Of a stretch of 64,000 bases of DNA, positions 22,815-35,400 are shown one piece after another. A program made the position numbers and the translations under genes. Under the pieces are notes generated by a model. It was not told the origin of the DNA. It was given only the letters and a program-made list of their open reading frames with translations, and ran no database searches. Every line of letters starts with the position of its first letter. Positions within the stretch are counted from its first letter, which is position 1. Origin of the DNA: Congeria kusceri (taxonomy: Eukaryota; Mollusca; Bivalvia; Myida; Dreissenidae); contig CM051030.1 of assembly GCA_027627225.1 (NCBI GenBank), positions 2,435,501-2,499,500 of the forward strand, written 5' to 3'.

Positions 22815-25800
22815 CAATAATATTCTGACTTTTATCGTACACATAGGATAACGGTCAAGTCATTTAATATTTTAATGTATAAATACAATTACAGCAAATG
22901 TAATAATAAAACATATACTAAATAAGTTTCTCAACCTTTTCTGGTATTCTGGTATTTCTGGTGAATATTTACTAGTCACATCATTATACATGCAGCCTGC
23001 ATGCTTGGACAGCATAAAATACCATTTTACTTAAATTGTCTAATCTTTAATAACTGTGGCCTGCCAAAAACGTTTTATTCGTACATGGAGTAACCAATTA
23101 CAATAGTCATTATATGTAAGACTAGAATGCATTCACGACTATGCAGCAAGCATGTTAAAACTAATTCATCACAAGAGCGTTCTAATTTTATGTACGCAAT
23201 ATCATTGAATCATTTCTTGACTGCAACAAAGTATCTTAAATGCAATTTACAAATGATATGCACCCGGTCACTTGTGTTACACATATTGCAGATTTGAACA
23301 TGCTATTATAGATATAACAATATTAGCCAGACATATCTTTATATGTTCTTTCTCGTCTAGGAATGTGTTGACAGGATAAACTTCCAATGGGGGACGCATG
23401 GTCTTTCTCATTGTTACAATATACATTTATTTCTCATCTGAATATTACCGTTAGAGATACATCTTGGTAATTGAACATATTTCCGTTTAAACTTCAAACA
23501 AGCGAGTCATTTTTTTTTCCGAGTGTGTGATATCTGCAGGGATCTATTTACAAGATATAATAGAAATTCCTAAAATGTAATAGGATGTTGCTGCTAGTTT
23601 CTAGTATGTGACGATGTTTATATGGTATGAAATTGTCATAAGGTTGATATTTTCATTTATATCCTACGGCAAACCTGACCTGTTATTATTTAAAAGATCA
23701 GGTCCATGACAACAGAAGCTCAAACTTAATCTTGAAACATGAAACATTGACCAACAAAATTCGGTTTTTGAATTCCATCGGTTAATATTTAAAGTTAAGA
23801 CTAAGTTTGGGATTGAGAAATGGCACAGTGGACTGAGTGGAGGGACCAGGGCCTGAAAAATCTTAAAATTCTCAAATTTAATTATTGCATTTTCTAACAA
23901 AGTAAAGCGTGTTTGGAAGATTTGACATATAATTTTCCATGTAATTCAAAGTGTATTAATATCTAGCATTAGTCATGGAAAGTTTTCCAAGCATAGTGTT
24001 TTAAACACAAATTCTAATTTTGACTTATGTTGAACTTAAGTTAAGAATAGCTTAAGAATCTTGATAGATATGGACCCAGGGGACACGATATAGACGACAG
24101 TGGTATTCTTTGAATTGTACATGTAGTGTCAATTCTAACATTTACTTTATAATATATCCGCTGTACAAACAGGGATGCTGCTACTAGCCAAGATGATTTC
24201 ATTTATGATATAATAGTTCATTATAACAAAATGTCAACATATTTGACCTAATACGAGAAAAAACCTTCAGCAAGCTCGACTTTTCTTGTACAATCAGAGA
24301 AATATGACTTTTTTTCTAAATAATGTTCTCTCTATCAGCAACATTGACTTTGGTCCAACAAATACCTGAGTGGAAACTCTTAGAAATATTGACCTTGACC
24401 GTTTGTGCATAGGACCCTTACATAATCCAACAGCTTGGTCCCACCATATTATGCCCATATAGGAAGTTAAACTAAAACCACTAATTCCGAGTAATGTAAA
24501 AGGAACCATGTTGCTGTTTTAGTAACATCATGGCTGGCCTTTGCCCAATGAACACTAAAGACATACCCAAGTGAGGTCACACCAAAATGTGCTAATACAT
24601 CTATACAGTAGTTTCTGCGAAAACTGCTTATCGAAAAACTTTCTAGCCATTTATCTTTCAATGTAAAATTGCGAAATGAGAACGGTCGCTCATATTTTGA
24701 CAATATCCATACTAGAGTATTACTAGAGGGTAAAGGTATATTTTAAGTTTGAACGAAATAACTCAACCCATTTAAGAGAAATAAGGGTACTGAAAAACTT
24801 TAACCAATGCAAAATAAGGTTTGAATGGAAATTTACGAAGTGCAAAAGGCCCGGGTATTTTGACAAAATTCGAGCTAGAGTTACCAAACTTGGCCAATGA
24901 GCCTTGTTCATACGAGGAATAAATGTTTGAAGGTTGAATGAAATCCCTCTAGCCCTTTTGGAGAAAGTAGTTTACCGAACAACTTTAACCTAGAGCGGAC
25001 GCAATCTCGAGTTAAAATGAAATCTAGTTTAACAAATGATTCACATGGCTTTTGTTGGTAAATGCCCCATGAATTATCAATTTGTACAAATGCTTGATAC
25101 GTAGACTAATCGGATATACATACTTGATTTACTTAAAATTGTACGATTATAAACAGGCGTATCAATTTCAAAGCGGAAAACTGATGAAGCTGTGAACCAT
25201 AATTTCCTTAAGTATTGGGATACCCATCATTGAAAAATTGTTCCTTAATACTAGGACAGATTTTAAAGTGGAATTGTTTTGTCTACCTAAATATTGGGAC
25301 ACCAAAATATGACTGTATTTTGTTACGGTAAAAGCCTTCCATACCCTGCTAATACGACGGTTGCATAGTGACTTGTTACACAGCATATTGCGATTGCTTG
25401 TCTATACACAATAATAAACACCATCAGGGGCCAGTTTCATTGACACATGGTGCAAACTGTGTACGATTACTGGAGCATTGTCTTTAAATTAACTTTCATG
25501 TCTCTAAATATTGGGACGATAAACCAGAGCACCGCCTACGGGTGGTGGACGCTCGACTTTCTCGTATTTGATATAAATAATATTTTATATAAGGCAAACC
25601 GAAATTTTGGAACAGAATTTCGTATTGGGACAATAAACCAGAGTACCGCCTACGGGTGCTGGATGTTCTCCTATTTGATAATATTCTGACCTTTTGGTTA
25701 TACACTGTGATGAAGTGTGTTGAATTTCAAGTCAATACCTCTTGTACATATTGAGAAATTTGACCTAAATATAAAATTCTAAGTTGAACAAGAATCTGTG

Positions 25801-27057
25801 TTTGATAAACACACATGCCCCCGGTTGGTGCTGGATAGAAAATTGCTTAGTCCAAATTAGGCCAAGGTCATGGTCAAAGTGTGGTTGGGTGATATGGGTG
25901 GATTAGGGATAGTCATAAGCAACAAATGTGTAAGTATCCAAGTTTTGTAGCAAGCGATGTTGGTGCTAGATGAAGCGGCAAAATCTACTTAACCAAGAAA
26001 CATCCCATTTGAATTATTCTAAGTGCAAATTAGGTCAAGGTCAAAGTGAGGTTGGGTGATATGGGTGGATAGGGAATGGTCATAAGCAACAACTGTGTCA
26101 GTATCCAGGAGTTGTAGTAAGCGGTGTTGGTGCTAGACGAAACGGTAAAATCTACTTAACCTTGTCACGGACGGAAGGAAAGGACAGACGGACGGACAGA
26201 TTGAAGGATGGACAGGACAATCACTATATGCCTCCCGCATCAAGATGCCGGAGTCATAAAAAAGCAATTAATCCTTTAAAGAGTAACCTCTTCATGTCTG
26301 CAGAATAGGTCAGCACCATAATTATTGAGAAAGTGTATATTTTATAAAAAGTCAACATATTCTAATTTGTAGGTCGAAACAAATGCAGATTACTCTGGAA
26401 ATACAAATCACAGGGTTACCTAAGTGTCCCAATACTTAGGGTTATTACTTCGACATAACGAATTTGATTTCATTTGTATATTAAAATCAAACAGTAGTAA
26501 TATAGATGTTAATGTAACAAAGAATAAACACAAACGACATTTAATCGTTGGTTCATTATATGTACATGGTTAGTCGAAAGTTAATTCGCTTTGACAGAAA
26601 ACATACACGGATAACTTATAAAAGTATTGACATTGCATGTACATTCGCCGACGCGAATTGCAATAAATAACAGTATCCTGCATAATTCGGTATGTGCTTA
26701 TACTTTATGTTAGTTTATATGTATTATTAAAGAAATATATATTATTCAAAATACAATTTAGAAATCACACACGTATTTCCGTTTGGAATGTTTTTAAAAG
26801 AAATATTGTTTCAAAGGAACCATAAGCAATGTATGGTCACTAAAAATAGTATTTATTACACAAATGGCGCCATATTGAAAAGGCAATTGCGACTGATGAA
26901 TGCATTGAGTGTTAATGTTTTAAGTTGATTTTCTTGTTAACAACCACTACTTTCAAAACCGGGAACCCTGAGACCAGTGAAGTAGTACATAATCAACTGT
27001 ATGGTAACTTCCGTGTTTCATTACTGTTTTAGTCGAGATCAATGAAAGTGACACACC
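22815..27057. other. Intergenic spacer, copies 2-3
   Basis: No exon of the family or other convincing gene. 24280-25080 has degenerate dispersed-repeat sequence ('gaccttgacc', 'gagctagagttaccaaactt'). 25495-25680 has an internal duplication ('accgcctacgggtg' twice). 25840-26260 has two ~180-bp repeat units closing in 'gacagacggacggacag', a common bivalve repeat end. Confidence 0.55.
26861..27057 (+). promoter_or_regulatory. Putative 5' flank of copy 3
   Basis: The string 'aaatggcgccatattgaaaa' near 26862 recurs near 36545 in front of copy 4, and the ATG-proximal part resembles copy 2. Conserved upstream sequence of the family; function unknown. Confidence 0.3.
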
Positions 27058-27112
27058 ATGTGGTGGTACGGAATTCTCGGAGTTTTTCTACTGGTGATTA
27101 TGTCAGCAAGAG
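27058..27112 (+). CDS. Copy 3 signal-peptide exon
   Basis: MWWYGILGVFLLVIMSARG, 55 nt, donor 'gtaact'. Open and more leader-like than copy 2, although the gene behind it is dead. Confidence 0.75.
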
Positions 27113-27536
27113 GTAACTATGTATAGCTGGTTGACACGTTTTCTTCATTAGTCTACAAACATTGCCTTGACAAGTAATACAGCACAAGTTAACTACACCT
27201 ATCCGTACAGAAACTCACATCAGCATTTCAGACATGGTAATAACGTTTTTCAGGTAAAAATAATTAGTGTGTGATACTCGAAATTTATAACCTGCCTAGA
27301 AATGTATTATAGTCTTAATCCACAGTAACATAAATATATTAAGCAATATGTATATTAAAACAATAAATTTTAATAAAAAAAACGATGTACAGATTTTATA
27401 TTAACAGCGGTAATACATGCAACATATGTATTAACTTTTATAAAACTGAAACTTTTTAACCAACTTATTGTTTGTGATTATTTATGTTCTCAGTGTGTCC
27501 CATATTTTTCCGTTGAGCGAAATGCTTTTATTTCAG

Positions 27537-27719
27537 GTGCAATTTACAGTGTAAGCAATTACTCATCCGAATGGCTTGTTGCACCTTGTACTCTGGCTTA
27601 ACCAAGACTAAATTACAATAACACATTCTTTGAAGTCGATGAATCCATTGACGAACTATCTATAAACTCAGATGTTTGGATAGGCTACGTCTCTGTTAAA
27701 GTTTCTTTTTTATTCCATG
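27537..27719 (+). pseudogene. Copy 3 exon B
   Basis: Reads AIYSVSNYSSEWLVAPCTLA, stop (TAA for GAA), then PRLNYNNTFFEV and SDVWIGYVSVKVSFLFH. The donor is 'ataat' instead of 'gtaat'. Confidence 0.8.
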
Positions 27720-28025
27720 ATAATACTTTGTATCTTACTTACGCGCATATCATTTTGAAATAATTTATTTCAACTGTCTAACTTATTACATAAGTTAAAT
27801 GAGTGTATGACATTGTAAAAACATCGTCAAATTCTACAAATGTAAAAAAACACCACACACAACATGTATAATGCGTTAGCATGTAACAAATACCTAGTCT
27901 AGCCGAATTAGTAACAGTAAGTATATGTAAGTAAATGAAATTGGAAACACATTTTTTGTATGATGCAGACAGGCGAGCGAGACGTTCCGTGAACGTTACA
28001 TTTTTAATGACGTTAACCTTAACAG

Positions 28026-28153
28026 GTTGTGCAGACGTGCAGAGCGAGATAACAAACAAAGTAACAAGTATCGGTTACTGTCAAACTCTGTGTGGTCATA
28101 CAAGACCATTTGGAATACAGGCACACCACGACGTAGATATCCTAAACCCCGCA
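28026..28153 (+). CDS. Copy 3 WSC-a exon (open)
   Basis: 128 nt, same length as copy 4. GCADVQSEITNKVTSIGYCQ then TLCGHTRPFGIQAHHDVDIL. Canonical acceptor and 'gtaagt' donor. Confidence 0.75.
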
Positions 28154-28403
28154 GTAAGTGTTTACTTACATGTATTTACATGAACATATGTTTTAGTAAT
28201 AAGAAAATCAAAAGTAACAAATAACAAATAATCCAATAGTAACAGGTAACTAAAATATCAATAAAAGATATACAATGCATGTGATAAAATACATAAAAAG
28301 GGAATGAGAGCAGTTATGCAATTTAGACATATGCCCTTTCCTAGACATACACATTATAATGGTCTTGTTAATTTTATTAACATGCATTTAATAAATAATA
28401 ATA

Positions 28404-29430
28404 ATGTGTAGTTTGGTTATGGGTGATACGTTATCCTCGGGTAAGATAATGATAATAATATGTAGTTTGGTTATGGGTGATACGTTATCCTCGAGTAAGA
28501 TAATAATAATAATATGCAGTTTGGTTATGGGTGATAAGTTATCCTCGGGTAAGATAATAATAATAATATGTAGTTTGGTTATGGGTGATACGTTATCCTC
28601 GGGTAAGATAATGATAATAATATGTAGTTTAGTTATGGGTGATACGTTATCCTCGAGTAAGATAATAATAATAATATGTAGTTTGGTTATGGGTGATACG
28701 TTATCCTCGAGTAAGATAATGATAATAATATGCAGTTTGGTTATGGGTGATACGTTATCCTCGAGTAAGATAATGATAATAATATGTAGTTTGGTTATGG
28801 GTGATACGTTATCCTCGGGTAAGATAATAATAATAATATGTAGTTCGGTTATGGGTGATACGTTATCCTCAGGTAAGATAATGATAATAATATGTAGTTT
28901 GGTTATGGGTGATAAGTTATCCTCGGGTAAGATAATGATAATAATATGTAGATTGGTTATGGGTGATAAGTTATCCTCGGGTAAGATAATGATAATAATA
29001 TGTAGTTTAGTTATGGGTGATAAGTTATCCTCGAGTAAGATAATGATAATAATATGTAGTTTAGTTATGGGTGATAAGTTATCCTCGAGTAAGATAATGA
29101 TAATAATATGTAGTTTAGTTATGGGTGATAAGTTATCCTCGAGTAAGATAATGATAATAATATGCAGTTCGGTTATGGGTGATACGTTATCCTCAGGTAA
29201 GATAATGATAATAATATGTAGTTTGGTTATGGGTGATAAGTTATCCTCGGGTAAGATAATGATAATAATATGTAGTTTGGTTATGGGTGATAAGTTATCC
29301 TCAGGTAAGATAATAATAATAATATGTAGTTTGGTTATGGGTGATAAGTTATCCTCGGGTAAGATAATGATAATAATATGTAGATTGGTTATGGGTGATA
29401 CGTTATCCTCGGGTAAGATTAGGATACGCG
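28404..29430. repeat. 54-bp minisatellite, 19 units
   Basis: Unit contains 'tagtttggttatgggtgata', 'cgttatcctcgggtaagata' and 'atgataataatatg'. 54 is a multiple of three, and both strands stay open for about 348 codons, but the peptides are pure repeats. It lies between the WSC-a and WSC-b exons of copy 3. Confidence 0.92.
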
Positions 29431-29711
29431 TCAACAAAACAAGTTAACAAGTAATTACCATTTCTATAACAGTAATCATGATCATGACTTAAAATCGTGC
29501 ATGTGTTTTGTCATTTTTATAGTTTATGCTTTTTGTAGTAACCTTCAAAACATTGTGTATATCTATCTTCCAAAATAAATAGTTTTTATTACTTTAATCG
29601 TATCCACAGTTCAATGTATTTCATTCTATATTTTTTTTTTGTACACAAATTGGTTTTATGCCGCTTATGTTATATGTTGCCTGCAAGATATATCAAAATT
29701 AATATCTGCAG

Positions 29712-29832
29712 TCAGCTATGCACTGTCGATACCTCAATTGATCTGTTGACGATGTCGCGCTTGGATATTGCAACGGGAACAGACACAATCTTTGTACAAA
29801 TGATTGTTATGCCATATTCACTCAAATCACGG
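29712..29832 (+). pseudogene. Copy 3 WSC-b exon
   Basis: 121 nt. SAMHCRYLN, stop, SVDDVAL..., ending CYAIFTQIT. The tyrosine replaces the second Cys of the CxC pair; TGA replaces the conserved Gly codon. Confidence 0.78.
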
Positions 29833-30087
29833 GTAAGTACAATTTATAGTGTCTCCAAAGGTACATTTTGAGTAAAATAGCAAACACTGTATAATAATAG
29901 GTATGGGTTGGCATTCAAGAGATTTTGAGATACATAAAACTATTTATAAATGTATTTGAACGTCTGCCCAACACCAACATACCTTAGAAAAGTATGAGGA
30001 AAACAAATGCATTACCCTAATTACATTATGTTTCATTGTTTATATATTTTCATTTATAATGCTATTGCATCTACTTTTCATACACAG

Positions 30088-30224
30088 TAAACGATTCAAT
30101 TATCAACACAAGTGGCACGGGACAAAGAGGCGATTGCCTTACATATTACTTCTCAGGGTTTAATTGGCAAGCCTGTAGCAGGTCAGACGATATCAAAGTT
30201 ATGTGCAGCGATAAATAGACAAAG
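30088..30224 (+). pseudogene. Copy 3 exon E
   Basis: VNDSIINTSGTGQRGDCLTY then FNWQACSRSDDIKVMCSDK and a TAG. The 138-nt exon of copy 4 is here 137 nt. Confidence 0.78.
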
Positions 30225-31243
30225 GTACTTAGATTAACAGTAAACTAACATTATATATGTTTTGTTCATATTCCACTCGCTTTGCTTTTCCAACTAACCA
30301 AGAAAAACTAAAAACTAAAAATATATGTTGGAAAATAAAAAGGTTTATTGCTATACTGATGAAATAATAATGATTTCAAGTATATATATCACCAAACAGT
30401 TCGTATAAATATATACACCAATTACGTTCGCTTTCAACATTTGATTGAAATGGTTTATGTTTATTAAGTGTAAATCAATTATTTAAAATTTGCTTAATTA
30501 AATTAATATTAATTATAACAAAAAAGTCATTAAACGAACTTTCTATTTTATAATACAGCCGTTGCAGAATATTTAAGATCTTGCATAAAATATTAATAAT
30601 ATATATAAAGATTAAAAAGGAAACCTGTATGGCCTGTTAATTTTTATTGTAACTTGTGTTTCAATCATCATTTACCGTAAGCTTGTTTGTATGACTTTAT
30701 CATTAATCCCAAGTTTAAACGCTTATTCAGACACATGTAAAGCAATACTTTCAGAAAATTTTGATATTTTCCCCTTGCGTTTTTTGTTATGACCGCATTT
30801 GAAACAAAGTCTACATAAAAATATATATCTGTGCTAATTGATGCTTTAATAATTACTGGTATTCTGTAAGTGTCCCAGCCTAGTGTGTCATATTACGAAA
30901 AATACCAAAAAGGAATCTTAACCATTTTTCTATTCGTCTACACATTAAATAACTCAGGCAAAGTCAAATGCTTGATGTGTTGTGCAGAGCATGATAGTGG
31001 CATTACACGGCACCACTGTCCGTTACGGTAGCGAAATAATGAAATATGCAAGTGTTATTGGATTATATATTTGATTTTATGTTCACGTGCGAAAAACCCG
31101 ATTCGTATTTGTAGTTGGGACAGCCTTTGCTGTCCCACCATTAGAACATACAAAAAATAACGACTTGTCCCAATTATTTTAGCATATTAAACGCCTGATT
31201 GACTGATGCGTTACTAACATTTACTTATTTTATTCTTTATCAG

Positions 31244-31437
31244 ATCCAGCAGCCACGGCGACCGTACATTCTAAACATAGCAACACTTGGACCGAAGGGA
31301 ACTTAATATGCTTAAAGTAAAACATGCATCCAGCGTCCATCTAAAGTATTATCAAATCTTGCTTTAGTGAAGTGCTACGACAAGACCACTGGACAGGGAT
31401 AATTAGAGCAACCACACTGATTAATAACGCATCCATG
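31244..31437 (+). pseudogene. Copy 3 exon C
   Basis: Contains NTWTEGNLICLK, stop, NMHPASI, stop, then DHWTGIIRATTLINNAS. The donor has become 'cgtacg' and one base is missing next to it. Confidence 0.78.
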
Positions 31438-32181
31438 CGTACGGACAATATATTGTGTTTTATACGATAACGTAACTATGTTCCTATAGCTATTTAATTA
31501 CTTCAAAATGTTAACACTGTTATATTTTGCATTTGAGTTGTTTGGTTTTAAGAAAGGAATTAAACAAAATTGCAACACGAACTGTTTGTGAAACAGGTAT
31601 GCGCCCCCCTCCCCCCGTTAGGTCTAGAGAAAAATTGGTGCACAACTGACAGGATGGCAATTTAAATGAAAAAAAAACTTATTGAACCATCAGTTTGACC
31701 TTGACTTTTGGCTTTATCACTCAATAATTAATAAGGATCATTTACTTGTCACGACTAACCAATCTACCAAGTTTTCAGAAACTAGGCACACGGGTTCTGT
31801 AGTTATTGTCCGGACAAGAATTTGCATCTATTTGTCATATTTTACACCTTTTGGTTCGTTTGACCTTGACCTTTGATCAAATGACCCAATGAAATCCAAG
31901 CGCGGTGGAAATGCCACATGGTTTGTGTATGACAACGTACATGTAATCAGATATGCTAGTCACTTTAGTGACTACGTTCTTGTCTTTTAGTAAAAGATAT
32001 GAAAAAAGATTATGTTTTCTTACTTCAAACTCGAGTTTTTCTCCAGCCGGCTATACTAAGAAAAAACAACACATTCGTATTATATACGACGTTTCAAAAT
32101 TAATAATAGTCTATCGTAGTATCGAATTTTAATTTGCAATAATTTATAGAGCACAGCATAATTATACATTTTGTGTTTAAG

Positions 32182-32283
32182 GAAACGCACCATATTCTGA
32201 GGTGAAATACGCATTCTTCAACGGCAAAACAAGGAAACTTGCGTTCACAAACACTGGTACCAAAGAAGCACTATGTGTCATGA
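32182..32283 (+). CDS. Copy 3 exon D (open)
   Basis: 102 nt. NAPYSEVKYAFFNGKTRKLA then FTNTGTKEALCVM, donor 'gtaatg' preceded by A instead of G. Confidence 0.65.
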
Positions 32284-32478
32284 GTAATGTGACCTAAACT
32301 TATAGAGTTAAACATGGGAGGATTCTTTTGATTTTCATATATGTTGCTTATCACACAACGTGTCGAATTCCCAGTAAATAGTCCAGTTAAACAGTTTAAT
32401 ATCATTGTTTGTAATCAGACGTTGAAAGCGCACAATAAGTAGGCAAAAACCTAAATTGTAGTTATATGATGTTTCAAG

Positions 32479-32568
32479 GAACCGATTCATCGCGCATGCC
32501 GGTTTCAACTGAGATCCAAACTCCAAACCGTTCTGAAAAAACAGAAGGGACCACAAACAAACGCAAAG
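32479..32568 (+). CDS. Copy 3 stalk exon
   Basis: 90 nt, the longest stalk in the window: TDSSRMPVSTEIQTPNRSEK then TEGTTNKRK, a Thr/Ser/Pro-rich linker. Confidence 0.65.
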
Positions 32569-32680
32569 GTATGTCAAACATTCATGTTTGTAATTAATTT
32601 ATGCATTGGCGGAAACAAAATAATACTGTTCAGTAATGCAAACAACAATTAATGTCTTAATCAGTATTTTGCAATGACAG

Positions 32681-32786
32681 TGCTAAATGGTTTGGCATCT
32701 TCAGCTTTAGCAGTAGGCATCGGTGTGTTGTTAGGGGTTTTGGTCGCAGTGGGAGGAGCTGTGACCATGATTGTGTTCAGAAGACG
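32681..32786 (+). CDS. Copy 3 transmembrane exon
   Basis: 106 nt; the exon starts 15 nt earlier than in copies 1 and 4. VLNGLASSALAVGIGVLLGV then LVAVGGAVTMIVFRR. Confidence 0.72.
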
Positions 32787-33280
32787 GTACGTTTAGTAAT
32801 CGCTTGTAGGAATACAACTCTTGTTTCAAATGTATGCATATATAAAGTGGGAACTATTTCAAACCTACTTGACGTGTAATCATTTTAGCTCAAGATGCAC
32901 ATAATGTAAAAAAGTGAATTGCCTCTAAAATGAGCAATACTATCCATTAAATAATAGTTTAAGAGGATAGACGCATGCCATAGATCTGTATGCCCACAGT
33001 AACTTTCACATCATATAATACGAGATTAATTATAACATGTTTTACACCATTTTGAATTAGTTGTACCTTTTAAACTTTGTATTACATACAAATTTAGGCA
33101 AATACGAATCGTATTGTAATACAAAGTGTGTTATTAGTGACACTTTTTTTGCATGTGCTGACATGATAATTAGACGTAAGCTACCAATATGCTTTCATAA
33201 TTGCATATATTTTTATGTGTCGAACCGTCAATGTCATAATTATGTTTCTACGTTTGCTATGTGCTCCTATTACATTTCAG

Positions 33281-33650
33281 AGGAAAATTTATTTGCTTGG
33301 TGAAAAATTAACAACTGCGAGGGACTTAGCCATGGCGCAAATGAGTCCAACGAGGGAAGAGTAGACAACTCTGAAGCCAACTATTCAGTACTAGAGAGAC
33401 GCAACACATCAGATGAAGAACATATGTATCATCACATTACACAACGTGATTCAAGTTATGCCAACGTGAAAGACGACAACTGATATTCCTTCAATGATAC
33501 AGAACAACCGAGTGAAAATGTCACAGATAATAGCCCGACAACATAAAGCAGAATTTCTATATGTGCAGAGGGTGACGACATTACATTTAAATTACACATG
33601 TCAAATCCAACCATCATGGTTCATGCAGGACTCCACGATACGTGTGAATG
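33281..33650 (+). pseudogene. Copy 3 cytoplasmic exon remnant
   Basis: After 'atttcag' the frame stops at 33309. A shifted frame retains NSEANYSVLERRNTSDEEHM and DDN, stop, YSFNDTEQPSENV, matching the N-terminal part of the family tail. The GDYDHV repeats have been deleted; the far C-terminal match resumes near 33600. Confidence 0.75.
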
Positions 33651-34589
33651 ACGTTATTAATGTGAATAAATGTACATCAAGTTAATTTATGTGTTATGAA
33701 AAACATAATGTTGACGTTATGTAATCAAACCTATGCGTAAATCTCAGTGTTGCCTTTAACAGTTTATATGTTGTGTTGACGAATAATAGATCTGTATGTA
33801 TGCATATTGTTTTTAGAATATATTCGTATAAATGGACGGTATAAATAAACAATTAACAAGGCAATTGACTTTATGAATACACATTTTCAGGGAGCTCGTA
33901 TATTTTGCTTAAAGCCGCAGTCCATAGAACATAAATCAACATATCTTCAATTGACATTAGTTCTAATGAACGTTAATGACGTTTATTCAACTGAAAACTG
34001 TTTCTTATTTACGAAAGGCATCTTATTATATCTATGTTCGAAAACGCTTCCTACGAACGGCATATACACTAATGTACATGCTGATTTACTGTTGAGGCGT
34101 CACCAGCTATCGCATACTAATAATTTTACGATAAAAAGTTACCAAAACGTTATTATTTTACCGATTTCAATGCGTTATTTTGATTGGTAAGATGTCCATT
34201 AGAAACTATTCCTGCAATTTTACATTTTGAATTAACATTTTTCTGGACTGCTGCTATTTTATGTAGTTCGATAGAAAAAAACCTCACACAGAATCAGCAA
34301 GTTCGTTTAGCTAACTATTCCAGGGAAACTTTTCTAGGAAAAACTGAAAAACGAGTGGAATGATAATCATGATAATTTTGTCCTGTTTTATTTGGGACTT
34401 TGTATATATTTTTTAAGCAACAGCAGCCAATATATTATTAAGATGCAGAAATTAAGTCACTGTTTTTCTTTAACGAAATCATTACGAACAATTTGGGATT
34501 AATTAATGGCGTCATAATACTATCAATTATTACCTTTGCAGCATCAGTTGAGATTCACAACGAGGTATCACACATGTTTTGTTTGTTTA

Positions 34590-35400
34590 TAGACAAGTTC
34601 ATCATCACTAGGATGAAGTATGCGGAATTTCAAGTCAATACCTCCTACAATTATTGAGAAATTTGGCCTAAACCTAAAATTGTTAGTTGAAAAACAAGAA
34701 ATAACCTCACGAAACACCTTGAAATAGTTACCTCATTTTGTCTACAGAATGGGTCCATAACTGTGATCAAGTATTTTCAAGTCAATACCTCTTATAGCTA
34801 TTGTGAAATGTGACCAAAAGAGAAAATTATCAGTAAAACAATGGCAATAACCGCACCAAAATCCTTGAAATAGTTACCTTATTTTTCCAACAGAATGGTC
34901 ATAACTGTGACCCAGTGTTTTGAGTTTCAAGTCAATACCTCTTATAGTTATTGTGAAATTTGACATAAAGCGAAAATTCACAGTTGAAAAAAGGGCAGTT
35001 ACTCAAACGAAATTCTTAACAGAGTTACCTCTTCCAGTCTTCAGAAAAAAGTCATCACTGTGGTCAAGTACTTTGAGTTTCAAGTCAATAAGTTATAAAG
35101 GTGTTAGGAAATTTGACCTACAGCGAAAATTGTCAGTTGAAAAAAGGGTAATACCTTGAACAAAATCCTTGAAAGAGTTACCTCCTTATGTCTGCAGAAT
35201 GGGGTAAGCACCATAAACACGTATCTTGAGTTTCAATTTAATGTCTTTGATAGTTATTGAGAAATTTTATAGTTACCAAAAAGTTTTCAAAATAGTCCAA
35301 GTTGTAAGTCCAATCAATTACAAATAACTCTGGGAATAAAAATCATAGGGTTACCTGCCGTGTTGTAATGGATTACCCTTTCGATCATAAAACTTAATGA
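34590..35400. repeat. ~120-150-bp dispersed repeat units
   Basis: Recurrent 'tttcaagtcaatacctctta', 'ttattgtgaaatttgac' and 'agttgaaaaaagggcaat'. Intergenic between copies 3 and 4. 33700-34590 and 35400-36540 show no recognisable gene. Confidence 0.65.

Larger units (their letters stand above)
27058..33650 (+). pseudogene. Receptor copy 3 (pseudogene)
   Basis: All ten exon positions are recognisable: 27058-27112, 27537-27719, 28026-28153, 29712-29832, 30088-30224, 31244-31437, 32182-32283, 32479-32568, 32681-32786, 33281 to about 33650. Lesions: TAA 27599-27601 in exon B and loss of its donor (GA for GT at 27719-27720); TGA 29739-29741 plus Cys to Tyr in WSC-b; TAG 30216-30218 and one lost base in exon E; TAA 31318-31320 and 31342-31344 and a lost donor in exon C; TAA 33309-33311 near the start of the tail. 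Signal, WSC-a, D, stalk and membrane exons are still open. Close in sequence to copy 4 from WSC-b to exon D. Confidence 0.85.

Noticed and set aside
28388..29430. CRISPR-like array
   Set aside because: Regular repeat without unique spacers, in intron-bearing eukaryotic DNA; the same reasoning applies to the 27-, 37- and 109-bp arrays.
28388..29447. Two long overlapping ORFs (about 348 aa, both strands)
   Set aside because: Pure translation of a 54-bp minisatellite with a three-divisible unit; no start context, no non-repeat sequence, lies in an intron.
33873..34190. 105-aa ORF downstream of copy 3
   Set aside because: Composition like random AT-rich DNA, no recognisable motif, no paralogue elsewhere in the window.
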